From DATAUD01 sp036268455 (GTDB lineage Bacteria; Verrucomicrobiota; Verrucomicrobiia; Limisphaerales; Palsa-1400): DNA of 64,000 bases. Every line of letters starts with the position of its first letter. Position 1 is the stretch's first letter. This document shows, one piece after another, positions 17,701 through 27,100 of this stretch. Where the stretch lies: the NCBI GenBank assembly GCA_036268455.1, contig DATAUD010000094.1, positions 1 to 64,000 of the forward strand. Reading direction: 5' to 3'. The notes under the pieces are model-generated. The model worked only from the letters and a program-made list of their open reading frames with translations, did no database searches and was not told the origin of the DNA. Both the position numbers and the translations under genes were made by a program.

Positions 17701-17877
17701 TTGCTGGACGGTTTCCGCATCCGCCCCGACGAATGTCGTTTGAATGCGGATTTCCGGCGGAACCACGCTCGGGAATTGCGCTATGGGCAGCGTCGTCATC
17801 GATACCAAGCCGACCAGCACCATGATAATGGCGATGACCATCGCGACGATTGGGCGATTGATGAAGAAACGGTACAT
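14746..17877 (-). CDS. RND multidrug efflux permease, HAE1/AcrB type
   Basis: 1043 residues, the length of AcrB. First TM helix FINRPIVAMVIAIIMVLVG; the DD pair of the proton relay in GLVVDDAIVVVEAV (TM4) and the matching Lys in SAKNAILIVEY (TM10). Large periplasmic loops follow TM1 and TM7 in the two-fold repeat. It exports hydrophobic compounds from periplasm or inner membrane by proton antiport, with the adaptor and outer-membrane factor encoded on either side. Its start overlaps the adaptor stop (TAATG). Substrates cannot be read from sequence. No local TetR- or MarR-type regulator is visible. Confidence 0.95.
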   Translation of the reverse strand: MYRFFINRPIVAMVIAIIMVLVGLVSMTTLPIAQFPSVVPPEIRIQTTFVGADAETVQQSIATPIEEQMSGVDNMNYMYSINANNGVMRMVVNFDVKTDPNIDQMLSQLREAQAASQLPAPVQNYGVTILKSPTTPMLLVAIYSPHGTYDGTFLANYAYINLVDQITRVKGISNINVFGAGQYAMRCWVNPDQLAKLNMTVNDVINAVSAQNTVNPAGQVGGPPSLSSQEFTYTATAQGRLVTTKEFGEIVVRENLDGSVVRLKDVARIELGAQVYSIVGRLNGRPSAVMAIYQLPGSNALDAEKGVKDLMEQLKQQFPQDLDYAISLDTTQAVSRGIDEILVTLWEALALVVLVVYIFLQGWRATLIPLLAVPVSLIGTFMLFPVFGFSINTLSLFGLVLAIGLVVDDAIVVVEAVERHIDEGLSPKDAALKAMEEVSGPVVAIAMILAAVFVPTVFIPGITGRLYQQFALTIAISVIISAFNALSLSPALAALLLKKKKESHGPLARFFGWFNRVFDKTRDHYVNWSHALIKRSVISLIALAAVTAVAVLIGTRLASSFLPEEDQGYMFVNVQLPDAASIPRTDAFCKKVEGILQKIPGIKYYTTVIGFSLLSQAQTTYNALFFVTLQPWNERTKSDEQINAIRARINKELGELPEAKAVCFPPPAIPGVGTAGGFTFILEDRVGKDPDFLTDNLHTFMTEAAKRRELSGLSTTYLPAVPQVYIDVDRDKVLKQGVDLRTVYTTLQTFLGGYFVNYFNRFGREWQVYVEAEDKYRSSLDNIGLFYVRNRLGQSVPLSALVTVKHRQGPEFVMHYNEYRCAQINGSAAPGYSSDQSRKALEEVFDKTMPKGMGHDYFGMSFQEQKAAQGVPRIAVFGLSLVFVFLILAALYESWSLPFSVLISTPVAVLGAFLALMVRQFENNVYVQIGLIMLIGLSAKNAILIVEYAKTEFEKGKSLTEAALIGARIRLRPILMTSFAFVFGCLPLWFATGSGGISRETLGTVVIGGMLGSTLLGIFIIPVNFYVVERLSHRSKKGEEPKP

Positions 17878-19013
17878 TATTCCTGTTTCGTCCCGTTTTC
17901 CTCGTACGGCTGGGGGTCCACCTTTTGGTTATCCTTGACCTTTTGCGTCCCTTCCGCGACGACGCGTTCGTTGGGTTTCAGCCCCGAATCAATCACCCAT
18001 TCCGTCCCAATCTGATTCCCCACCGTGACGGTCTTGATATGAACGGTGTTTGTGTCATCGACGGTGGCAATCTGGTAAGCTCCTTGCAACTCCGTGACGG
18101 CCCTTTGCGGGACCGTAAGCGCGCCTTTGCGCACTTCTGTTTCCGCCCGGATCATCGCGTACTGTCCCGGACGCAGAATCGAATCCGGGTTGTCAAACAA
18201 AGCCGCGACTTGCAGCGTTCCGGTGTTGAGGTCCACTTGCCGCCCGGTGAAATACCATTTTCCCGCCAATGGATAAACCGAGCCATCCGCAAGAATCAAT
18301 TGCAAGGGCATCACGGATTCATGCTCCGCGAGCGCCTTTGGATCAGCGTATTGCCGGCAGTATGTCATATAGAATTGCTCGCTGATGTTGAAATAGGCGC
18401 GAATCGGGTCAACCGTCGAAACCGTCGTCAAAGTGCCGGTTCCAGGGCCAACAAGATTCCCGATTTGCGCCTGGGCGATCCCGGCGATTCCATCCACCGG
18501 CGAAGTGATGCGCGTAAACTCCAGGTTCAACTTCGCCGTTTCCACCGCGGCCTGGTCCGCCTCGATGGCCGCCTTGGCCGCAAGGTTCGCCTGGACGGCG
18601 TCATCCAGTTCCTGCTGGCTGATCGCCTGTTCTTTGGCCAGCGGGGTGTAGCGTTTGACATCCAACTCCGTTTTTCCGAGCCCCGCTTTGTCCTGGTCCA
18701 GCTTCGCCTTTGCCCCATCCAACGCCGCTTGAAAAGGCCGGGGATCAATCTCGAAAAGCAAATCGCCCTGTTTGACCTTGCTCCCTTCCATGTAATCCTG
18801 TTTGAGCAAATAGCCCGCGACCTGCGCGCGGATCTGGGCGTTTGGATAGCCGTCGAGAGACCCAATCCAGCTTTGATAAATCGGGATGTCTTTCGGGGAA
18901 ACGGTCAGGACCCGCACCTTTTGAGGCGGGGGAGGCGGAAGGGGCTTTTGTTTGCATGAAACTGCGCACAGCGTTACCGCCGCTGCCGCCCAAAAAACCA
19001 GTTGTTTCCTCAT
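17877..19013 (-). CDS. RND efflux periplasmic adaptor (MFP) lipoprotein
   Basis: 378 residues with a lipoprotein signal (VTLCAVSC) and then a proline-rich PLPPPPPQ. Lipoyl/hairpin architecture: GYPNAQIRAQVAGYLLKQDY, DLLFEIDPRPFQAAL, a coiled hairpin with KEQAISQQELDDA, and TSPVDGIAG. The C-terminal beta-barrel includes LRPGQYAMIRA. It bridges pump and outer-membrane channel. It is the first gene of the minus-strand operon; its start faces a plus-strand membrane protein start only 14 bases away, so promoter signals must overlap the coding regions. Confidence 0.93.
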   Translation of the reverse strand: MRKQLVFWAAAAVTLCAVSCKQKPLPPPPPQKVRVLTVSPKDIPIYQSWIGSLDGYPNAQIRAQVAGYLLKQDYMEGSKVKQGDLLFEIDPRPFQAALDGAKAKLDQDKAGLGKTELDVKRYTPLAKEQAISQQELDDAVQANLAAKAAIEADQAAVETAKLNLEFTRITSPVDGIAGIAQAQIGNLVGPGTGTLTTVSTVDPIRAYFNISEQFYMTYCRQYADPKALAEHESVMPLQLILADGSVYPLAGKWYFTGRQVDLNTGTLQVAALFDNPDSILRPGQYAMIRAETEVRKGALTVPQRAVTELQGAYQIATVDDTNTVHIKTVTVGNQIGTEWVIDSGLKPNERVVAEGTQKVKDNQKVDPQPYEENGTKQE

Positions 19014-19027
19014 TTACCGGCAGAAAG

Positions 19028-19660
19028 ATGACAGAAGAATATTATGAATCAAGAGCGATCATTTTTTTCCTTATTGCGCCGCTGTCGCTTTTAGTGTTCT
19101 TTTTCGGCGCGATAATGTTCATTAAACTTTCAACGCTTTCGATTCTCCTGGGATCGCTGGTTGTGCTCATCAATCTTTTCGGACTGTTCAAACCCTCGGA
19201 ATTCGCAGCCGCCGCCCGCAAATTCCCGCGTTGCCTCCCGGCAGGTTACATTCTGACGCTGGCGGGCACAGCCTGGTTTATCTTCTATGTCAATCGCGAA
19301 TCCCTGGCGGATTTTGAGAGCCTCAAGCCCTACCTGTTCACGCTTTTCATCGGCGTCGGAGTGGGGACTTGTTTTTTTGTCCAGGATTTTCTGGCCGTGC
19401 GCGGCCTTGCCGTGATCATGCTGCTGCTGGGCAAAGTAATGGTGGATACCGAGCGTTGGGCATCGACCGAATGGCGGTTGGTCATTGCCGTTTGGGCGTA
19501 CGTGATGGTCATCGCGGGAATGTGGTTTACGATTTCGCCGTGGCGTCTGCGCGATCTTTTATATTGGGCGACCGCGGACGAGAAGCGCATCCGCGTCGGC
19601 AGCGCCGTCCGCGCCGCGTTCGGCGCGTTCGTGTTGGCGCTCGGTTTGACCGTTTTCTGA
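19028..19660 (+). CDS. Hypothetical polytopic membrane protein
   Basis: 210 residues starting at ATG 19028 (MTEEYYESRAII). Longer readings reach back through the divergent adaptor gene and are unlikely. About seven hydrophobic segments: IIFFLIAPLSLLVFFFGAIM, LSILLGSLVVLINLFGLF, ILTLAGTAWFIFYV, LFTLFIGVGVGTCFFV, GLAVIMLLLGKVM, LVIAVWAYVMVIAGMWF and AAFGAFVLALGLTVF. No family is recognised. It is convergent with the CotH-like gene, which ends 9 bases away. Confidence 0.75.
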   Translation: MTEEYYESRAIIFFLIAPLSLLVFFFGAIMFIKLSTLSILLGSLVVLINLFGLFKPSEFAAAARKFPRCLPAGYILTLAGTAWFIFYVNRESLADFESLKPYLFTLFIGVGVGTCFFVQDFLAVRGLAVIMLLLGKVMVDTERWASTEWRLVIAVWAYVMVIAGMWFTISPWRLRDLLYWATADEKRIRVGSAVRAAFGAFVLALGLTVF

Positions 19661-19668
19661 GCCTGCGA

Positions 19669-22600
19669 TTACGGCCTGGCCACCACGCGATAAAATCGGG
19701 CCGAATCGGAACTCGCCGTCCCATCGTTGAGAATAAACGAATTCGACGTTGCGATGAAATTCGTCAGAACCACCCAGTTCGGATTAGCCAGGTTATCTTT
19801 ATATTCCACGCTGTAGTACAAATTTGGCTGGGTTACGAATCCCACGCCGAATCCGTTGGTGGCGCTAAAGCTGAGTCCGCTGAATTGCGGCATGTTCAGA
19901 ACCGCGCCGGGCGATCCAATATCGCCGTTCACCGCGGCGACAAAAGCCCCATTCTGTCCCGCAACGCTCAGGCCGCCGAACGTATTCGACACCGGATCGT
20001 ACCCGAAAGAAACGCCTCTGGTTGCGGTGGAAAATGTCACGCTGGCAACGGTGTCGTTCGTGGAACTTGCCGCGGCATTCCATAAATAAATAACGTCCCC
20101 GTCCGAACTGAAACCGATGCTGGCGTAAGTCAGGATTTGAAGGTTGGCCGGCAGATTTTGCGATCCCCACCACGCGCGAAAATCAGACGGCGACATATCC
20201 TTGACGAGAACGATCGACTCTCCCGGCGCAATCGTTGCGTCGTTTGTAACGGTCTGCGCATCGCTGAACGAATCATGATTGTCGTCGAATCGATACCCCT
20301 GCAAGTTCACCGGAAAAGTTCCAAAATTACTCAATTCCCACCAATCTTGGGTCGAAAGCGTGGAACCGTTCGCGCTCTTGGCCTCGCTCGACATCGCTTC
20401 CGTAATGACCAAATCAGGCTTGGGCGTAACAGTCAAAACGAAAGAAGCGCTCGTTTCGCCGGCGACGTTGCTGGCAATGACCGTATAAGTCCCGCCCTGA
20501 TTCGTCTGGGTGATCGAAAGCGTCAATTGCGCGTTTGTCTGGCCCGCGAGATTCGCTCCGTCAAATTGCCATTGATACGACGGCGCGGGAATTCCGGTGG
20601 CATCGACCGTGAACATCGGATTTTGCCCGAGATAGGCGCTTAAATTCTCCGGGACTTGCGTAATGGCGGGCGCCACGGCTGGGGCAAAATTCTCGCTCGC
20701 GACCCCCGACCAGGGGCTAGATAGCGGCGGATTATTGGCGCCGGTTAAATTGTGATGGGCAGCGTCATAAGCCCGCGCAATGAACTGGATATTTGTGCTC
20801 AACGGGATCGGCCCCCTGTAAATAATCGCGTTTGTTGACACTGCGCCGCCGGGCTGGCGCGGATCGGTGTTGTTGGTTGTGTAATAAATGGTCGCGCCGG
20901 ACGGAGCGGTGAACGTCAGTGTCGAGCCAGGAAGGATCGCCCCGGTGGTATTGCCAAAAACCGGCTCCGCCAGAAGATTAGTGTCCATAAAGTAAAAGCG
21001 GTCCGCGTACCATTTTTTCAGGAAAGCCACTTCGCCCGCGTATGTTCCCGGAAAATCATAGCTGTAACCGGTCACAGTCATGGTGCCAGAACGCGGCGCT
21101 GTTAATGATGGCCACCGCGACACCTCTCGCGGTTCTTGCTGTTCCACCTGCGCGACCAGCGCGTCGATGTCCGCGTAAATGTGGTTTGTCGAAAGCGTCG
21201 TTTGCCGCAAAGCCTCGTAGCGGTCGATCCACGCCTGCCAGAAATCGATGTCCGTGAACATTCGGCCCCACCAGGTGTAATTGAAGAAATCAGTCCCTTC
21301 GTCGCCGGTCGTCGCGCGCCATACGAACGGGTCGAAGTCTCGCCCATCCGTCGAACCCTGGGAGCGGTCAAAATCCCAAATTGGCCCAAAAACCAGATCG
21401 TTCGTCCGATCCTTGTAAAAATAGGCGCTCAAACGCAACGCGTCCACGTTGAACATCATTACATTGAGAATGTGATGATCAATCCACGACGGCACATCCA
21501 CATACGCGCGATAGCCGGTGGTCGGGTTGGTGTAACTTGCGCTGTTGAGCGCCGTGCCGAAGCCGTTCATGTAATTCTGAAGATACTCCTCCTGCGGCGC
21601 GCGTTGCGGCGACTTTATTTCAGGCTCTTTAGGATAATTATAAACAATGGTTTGGCCCGCGGCGTTGAAACCGGTTTGATCCGGCCCCAGCCGGTCAATT
21701 TTCATCATGTATCCCCCGGTGACGTCCGGCGGAGTATTGTCCTCGGGGTTCAGATTATCCACCGAATGGATTTTCGTGATGTCCACGCGATCCTTCGACC
21801 ACTTGATTTTTTCCTCCAGCACGTAAATCCCGTTGTAATTCGCGGCGGTCACCGGCCCGCCCGTGGTGTTGAGATAAACCTCGCAAAATCTTGTTCGCGG
21901 AGCGTAACGCCCAATCTCGGCGCTCAATTCATACGCCAGCGGATTGTGAATCAGCACCGGCTCGAAATTATCCGGCGCGTACAAAATCCAGTCGGAATCC
22001 GCCGGCATTTCCAACGCGGAATAATCGGCGTCGTTGTCCAGATCGTCCCAAAAATCCACCGAGAACGCCTGCTTCGGCAGGCCGGCCGTGGACGAACCGT
22101 GGACGTGGATGCTTGCGCGCGTGTCGAGCGTCGGCGCGTTCGTCAACCGGGTCACGCCATTCGTCGGCTCGTAAATGGAAATGTTCGCAAATTGATCGCT
22201 CTCCTGCGGAACCGCGCCTCCCGCGAAATTGTAAATGATGACCGCCGGCAAATTTGAATTTGTTTTGGCGAGAGTCGCGTTCAATTGAATGTAGCTTTCG
22301 CTGTGCAATGGCCCCGGCATCAGCCCATTCTCAAATGCGCGCGCCCTCACTTGCACCGAATCGCTGATTGACAGAGGGCTTGTGTAAACCGTGGAATCGA
22401 TTGTCGGCGAACTCCCGTCGGTCGTGTAGTAAATAACCGCGTTCGAGTTCGCCGTCGAAAGTTGCAGTGGGAACGTCGTCACAAAAGTCCCGCCCGCTTT
22501 CGAGAACTCGACCGCCGGCGAAAAATTGGTTCCTCCGATGACATTCGCTTCGCCTGGCGTCGGCGTCGGAAAATATCCCATGATGGAGGGGTTCACCGGA

Positions 22601-23610
22601 TCGCTGCCGTAAGAAACATCCGGCGCTTGTGGCGGATACGAATTGAAGACCGATACAATATTCGTGCTTGCATCGACCAGCGCCAAAAACCCGCCGTTCA
22701 CCGGCAGCCGGAAATTGGTGTGCAATTCGGCGATGTTGTTCGTCCGGTTTTTGCCCGAGGCAAACACCACCATGAAATTGTCCGAGCCGTTGGCATCGTC
22801 CGCGTCCAGCAGCGTCACGTTCGGAAACCGCCATTTCATGAGATTATTCGTGTCATCCGTCAGCGCCCAGCCATTGAGATTCACGTCGGTCGCCGTCGGA
22901 TTAAAAATTTCGATCCATGGCGAACTGTCGCCGTCCTCGTCCTGCACCGTCGTCGCGTTCGTCGCCATGAATTCAGAAATCCCGACGTTACCCCAATACG
23001 CAACGTCCGAAGACGCCAGCGTCGCCCAAATTAAAAAATCGCTGCTGTCGCTCAACGAAGAATTGAAAGCCTGGATGGCAATCACATTTGTCCCGTTCAC
23101 CAGGTAGTTTTGCGGATTGTCCAGAAAATCGTCTTGCAGCGGGACCGGTTCAGGGAGGGCAGGGGACGACGCGCCGTTGTAAGGGACATTTCCCGAAGGC
23201 ATATTAAAACGCGCCACTTCCGTCCCATTGATCCACGCGATAAACCCGTCGTCACTTAGGGCCGTCAGGTGCAATTGAGTGATCTGCGAGGCGTTCGTCA
23301 AAACGAAATTTTGGCGCATGAAAATGCACGTGTAATTCCCGTCCATGTCCGTCAGATCCGTGTTGCCGGTATAAGCCGTTGGATTGTCTGACCCTGGATC
23401 GTTCTCGTAGAAAAACGGCGCTTCGCCGGTTAGCCACCCGGAATCGTTAAAGCCGGCATATCTCCACGCTGCCGTATCGGGCGAAGAAGCCTCAGATCGG
23501 CCCTTGAAATATTTCCACGCGGCATTGGTGGAAAAAAGCGATTCGCCATAACTCGAAAAGGCGAGCGACATCGCCAGCAAAATTGGAGGGCAGAATTTCA
23601 GCATGCTCAC
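19669..23610 (-). CDS. Exported CotH-kinase-like protein with lamin-tail, chitobiase-like and Ig domains
   Basis: 1313 residues from GTG 23610 (or ATG 23604), with a signal peptide ending near SSYGES. Domains in order, roughly: an N-terminal beta-sandwich with FNDSGW; a lamin-tail domain (ISEFMATN, WIEIFNPT, LNGWALTDD) at about 205-300; a chitobiase/FN3-like segment (IYYTTDGSSPT); a CotH region at about 460-780 with PKQAFSVDFWDD, GIYVLEEKIKWSKDR and IWDFDRSQGS; a second YYTTNNTDPR segment; an Ig-like domain (PSYQWQFDG); and a second lamin-tail domain near the C-terminus. CotH in spores is an atypical protein kinase; whether this exported version has activity is unknown. No membrane anchor is obvious. 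Confidence 0.85.
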   Translation of the reverse strand: MSMLKFCPPILLAMSLAFSSYGESLFSTNAAWKYFKGRSEASSPDTAAWRYAGFNDSGWLTGEAPFFYENDPGSDNPTAYTGNTDLTDMDGNYTCIFMRQNFVLTNASQITQLHLTALSDDGFIAWINGTEVARFNMPSGNVPYNGASSPALPEPVPLQDDFLDNPQNYLVNGTNVIAIQAFNSSLSDSSDFLIWATLASSDVAYWGNVGISEFMATNATTVQDEDGDSSPWIEIFNPTATDVNLNGWALTDDTNNLMKWRFPNVTLLDADDANGSDNFMVVFASGKNRTNNIAELHTNFRLPVNGGFLALVDASTNIVSVFNSYPPQAPDVSYGSDPVNPSIMGYFPTPTPGEANVIGGTNFSPAVEFSKAGGTFVTTFPLQLSTANSNAVIYYTTDGSSPTIDSTVYTSPLSISDSVQVRARAFENGLMPGPLHSESYIQLNATLAKTNSNLPAVIIYNFAGGAVPQESDQFANISIYEPTNGVTRLTNAPTLDTRASIHVHGSSTAGLPKQAFSVDFWDDLDNDADYSALEMPADSDWILYAPDNFEPVLIHNPLAYELSAEIGRYAPRTRFCEVYLNTTGGPVTAANYNGIYVLEEKIKWSKDRVDITKIHSVDNLNPEDNTPPDVTGGYMMKIDRLGPDQTGFNAAGQTIVYNYPKEPEIKSPQRAPQEEYLQNYMNGFGTALNSASYTNPTTGYRAYVDVPSWIDHHILNVMMFNVDALRLSAYFYKDRTNDLVFGPIWDFDRSQGSTDGRDFDPFVWRATTGDEGTDFFNYTWWGRMFTDIDFWQAWIDRYEALRQTTLSTNHIYADIDALVAQVEQQEPREVSRWPSLTAPRSGTMTVTGYSYDFPGTYAGEVAFLKKWYADRFYFMDTNLLAEPVFGNTTGAILPGSTLTFTAPSGATIYYTTNNTDPRQPGGAVSTNAIIYRGPIPLSTNIQFIARAYDAAHHNLTGANNPPLSSPWSGVASENFAPAVAPAITQVPENLSAYLGQNPMFTVDATGIPAPSYQWQFDGANLAGQTNAQLTLSITQTNQGGTYTVIASNVAGETSASFVLTVTPKPDLVITEAMSSEAKSANGSTLSTQDWWELSNFGTFPVNLQGYRFDDNHDSFSDAQTVTNDATIAPGESIVLVKDMSPSDFRAWWGSQNLPANLQILTYASIGFSSDGDVIYLWNAAASSTNDTVASVTFSTATRGVSFGYDPVSNTFGGLSVAGQNGAFVAAVNGDIGSPGAVLNMPQFSGLSFSATNGFGVGFVTQPNLYYSVEYKDNLANPNWVVLTNFIATSNSFILNDGTASSDSARFYRVVARP

Positions 23611-23714
23611 GAGAATAGGACAAACCCCGCCCCGTTACAACGCAAAGAAACCAAGCATTGGCGTTTTGCAAAAGTCTCTGATGAGGAGTATATTGGGTCA
23701 AAGCCGGAGGAGAT

Positions 23715-23951
23715 ATGAAAAGTCAGACTCTCATCAATAAAAGCGGACAGGCTGAAGAGCCCAAAGACCTCCAAGCGGAATGGATCAATTCTCTCATCTC
23801 GCGAAACCGCGTCCGAATGGAATGCGTTCGCTATCCCGATGAGAGCGAGGCGCATTGCCAAAAGCGGATCATGGCGGCCATGTGGGTGTTCGTGGGGCTT
23901 TTGGTCATTCTGAGTGCCGTTGTGGTCTGCCTGCTTCGGTCAAAGATTTAG
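23715..23951 (+). CDS. Small single-pass membrane protein
   Basis: 78 residues with an excellent ribosome binding site (GGAGGAG, three bases from the ATG) and a C-terminal hydrophobic helix MWVFVGLLVILSAVVVCLL followed by RSKI. The charged N-terminal 50 residues would be cytoplasmic by the positive-inside rule or periplasmic if exported late. Not recognised. It ends about 180 bases before the kinase gene on the same strand; co-transcription is possible. Confidence 0.65.
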   Translation: MKSQTLINKSGQAEEPKDLQAEWINSLISRNRVRMECVRYPDESEAHCQKRIMAAMWVFVGLLVILSAVVVCLLRSKI

Positions 23952-24130
23952 TTTAATCAAGGCTGGCCGATCAATCGATACGTTGCGCGTCGCTGAAATC
24001 GGTGTCTCTGGTACGTACCGTCCGGCGCCGACGATTGGAATCTTTCACCATTTTCTTGTCACGCGAATTAATTCTTTTATTTACACGATCACGCGCCCTA
24101 CACTTCTCTGGTTTTACAGCCAAACGACCC

Positions 24131-27100
24131 ATGCCAACGCCGGAAGAAAATGACCCGCCCCTCAAATCGACGATAAAGCTCGATTCGCCCACGGAACACG
24201 AAGGCGTGGGCAGGGTGGTTGGACGCTATAAAATTTTGGAAATGTTGGGCGAAGGCGGCTGCGGCCTCGTCTATGTCGCCGAACAGACTGAGCCAGTCCG
24301 CCGCCGCGTCGCCTTGAAGGTGATCAAGTTGGGGATGGATACGAAGGCCGTTGTCGCCCGCTTCGAAGCGGAACGCCAGGCGCTGGCAATGATGGATCAC
24401 CCCAACATCGCCAAAGTCTTCGATGCCGGAACCACCGAAAATGGACGCCCTTACTTTGTCATGGAACTGGTCCGCGGCATTCGCGTCACCGAATACTGCG
24501 ATCAAAATAATCTCACGACCAACGAACGTCTCGGCCTCTTTATCAAAATCTGCCAGGCAATCCAGCACGCCCATCAGAAGGGCATTATTCACCGCGACAT
24601 CAAGCCCTCGAACATTTTGGTGACTCTCCACGACGGCGTCCCCGTCCCGAAGGTCATTGACTTCGGCATCGCCAAGGCTACCGAAGGCCGCCTGACCGAC
24701 GCCACCGTCTATACTCAATTGCACCAATTCATCGGCACTCCCGCCTACATGTCGCCCGAACAAGCCGAGATGAGCGGCCTCGATGTCGATACCCGCGCTG
24801 ACATCTACAGCCTGGGCGTTGTGCTCTACGAACTCCTCACCGGCCGCCCACCTTTCGACTCCGACGAACTGATGTCCCAGGGCATCGAAGCCATGCGCAA
24901 GACCATTCGCGAAAATGAGCCTGCCCGCCCCAGCACCAAAATCGCCGCTCTTAAGGACGAAGAGCGCACCACAGCCGCCAAACGCCGCTCCGTCGATTCA
25001 TCGAGACTCCTCCATCAACTTCGCGGCGATCTGGATTGGATCGTCATGAAGTGTCTGGAAAAAGATCGGACCCGCCGATACGAAACCGCCAACGGCCTGG
25101 CGCTGGACATCCAGCGTCATTTGGCGAGCCAGCCGGTCCTGGCGCGGCCGCCCAGCGCCGCCTACAAATTCCAAAAAGCCTTCCGCCGCAACAAACTTGT
25201 TTTCTTCGCCGCTGCCGCAATCGTGCTTGCTTTGGCTGCCGGCTTGGGTCTGGCCGCAATCGGCCTCCGTCAGGCGGTCCAACAGCGCAACTCGGCTTTG
25301 GCCGCCCGCGCCGACGCCGAACGCGCTGAGGAAGCCGCTCGCGGGGAAGCCGCCAAACAACAAGCCATCAATGATTTCCTCAAACAGATGTTCGCGGCGG
25401 CCGATCCCGAGGCCCTCACCGCGCCGGACGTTAAAAAAGGCGCTTCAGGATCCGTCCTGGACATGCTCGACACCGCCGCAAAACAACTCGAAGACGGTGC
25501 ATTGAAGGACAGACCCCAAATCGAAGCCTCCATACGCGAAACCCTCGGCGAGACGTACCAAAGTCGCGGCCAATACTTTGCCGCGGACGCGCAACTCCTC
25601 CGCGCCCTGGCCCTGGAACAAAAAGCCGATGGCCAGCAAAGCTCCTCCGTCGCCCGTACTCTCGACGCCTTGGCGCGTCTTCGCACGTCCCAGGATAAAT
25701 TGGACGAAGCGGAGAAATATCAGGCCGGCGAGTTGGAGATCGAGCGCAAGCTGCACGGCGGCAAGGAAAGCCCCGAACTGGCGCGCGCTCTTTACAATCT
25801 GGCTGATATTCACATGGAACAGGCTCTAGTCTCCTCGTATGTTGAGCAGGAACACGGAGCCGCCATCGAAACTGAGTTCCGCGAGGTCCTTGCCATGCAA
25901 CGCCGCCTTCTCCCCCCGCGCGATCGCAATCTCGCCAGGACCCTTGTCACTCTGGGCCGCCTTTTGGGCTATCGCGAAAAACCCGCCGAATCTGAAAGCA
26001 TCCTCAATGAGGCCCTCACAATGCAGCAATCTCTGGTCGGCCCCGATCATCCCGACGTCGCCTTCACCTTGCAGCAACTTGCGGAAACGATGGACATCGA
26101 ACACCGCTACGCCGAGGGCGAACGTCTTTGCGTCCAAGCCATTGCCATTCAGCGCAAAACACTCGGCGACGATCATCCCGCGTTGGCCACAAGCCTCGGG
26201 CAGTTGGCGGAGCTGTTTTTGGACGAGGGCAACCCCCTCGCCGCCGAAATTCCCATTCGTCAGGCCCTGGCCATCCGCCGAAACGCTCTCGGCGAGAATA
26301 ACATTCACGTCGCCTGGTGTCTTGGGTTGCTGGCCAACTGTCTCGCCAATCAGAAAAAGTGGCCCGAAGCCGAGCAGGCATGGCGCGACCAGCTCCCCGT
26401 CTGGGCCAAATCCCGCGGCGTTGGCAGCGATGGCTACCAGCAAGGGGTCCAGCAATTACTTGCCGTACTCAAGACGGAAGGCAAAACCTCCGAAATTGAG
26501 ACTCTTCTGAACCAAACGCTTGCTGAACAACTAAGCCAACAAAGTCCCGCAGCCGCCGTGACACTGAACGATTTGGCCGATTTTTTTTCCGCCCAGGGCC
26601 GCGCGGAAGAAGCCAGCCAGGCATATAACAAGGCCCTGAACGTCTATTTCGCCGGTTCCGTGAAGGATTGGTCAAAAGTGCCGCACATCGTCCATGAACG
26701 CGCCGTCAATTTTGTCCAGCTTCATGAATTCCGCGACGTCGAGTTGCTTTATGATCGCGCGATCAACGCCGCCCGGCAACAACTCCCGGCGTCCGATCCT
26801 ATCCTCGCTCAGTTGGTCTATGAGGAGGGGCAGTACTATTGCTACAAGGAGCTCAAATGGAAGGAAGGCGCCGGTCAAATGCGCAAATCCCTGGAAATTT
26901 CACGCCCTTCCGAAGGCTGGCGGCTTGCCGATCACGAGCGTTCCCTCGGCTTTGCGTTGCTGGACGCGTTTCAATTCAATGAGTCGGAGCGCTATTGCAG
27001 GGAGGTTCTTGCCCTCAACCCCACCATTGATCAGGGGCAAGACTTCTGGGTCGTGGCGTTTCCAACCCTTACACTGGCGCGGGCGCTTGCCGAGCAGCAA

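Noticed and set aside
17925..18959. 344-codon frame opposite the efflux adaptor
   Set aside because: No homology-like pattern; the adaptor on the other strand is clearly real.
19669..23610. PEP-CTERM or LPXTG anchor on the large exported proteins
   Set aside because: C-termini end in ordinary beta-strand sequence without the PEP motif, hydrophobic helix and basic tail.
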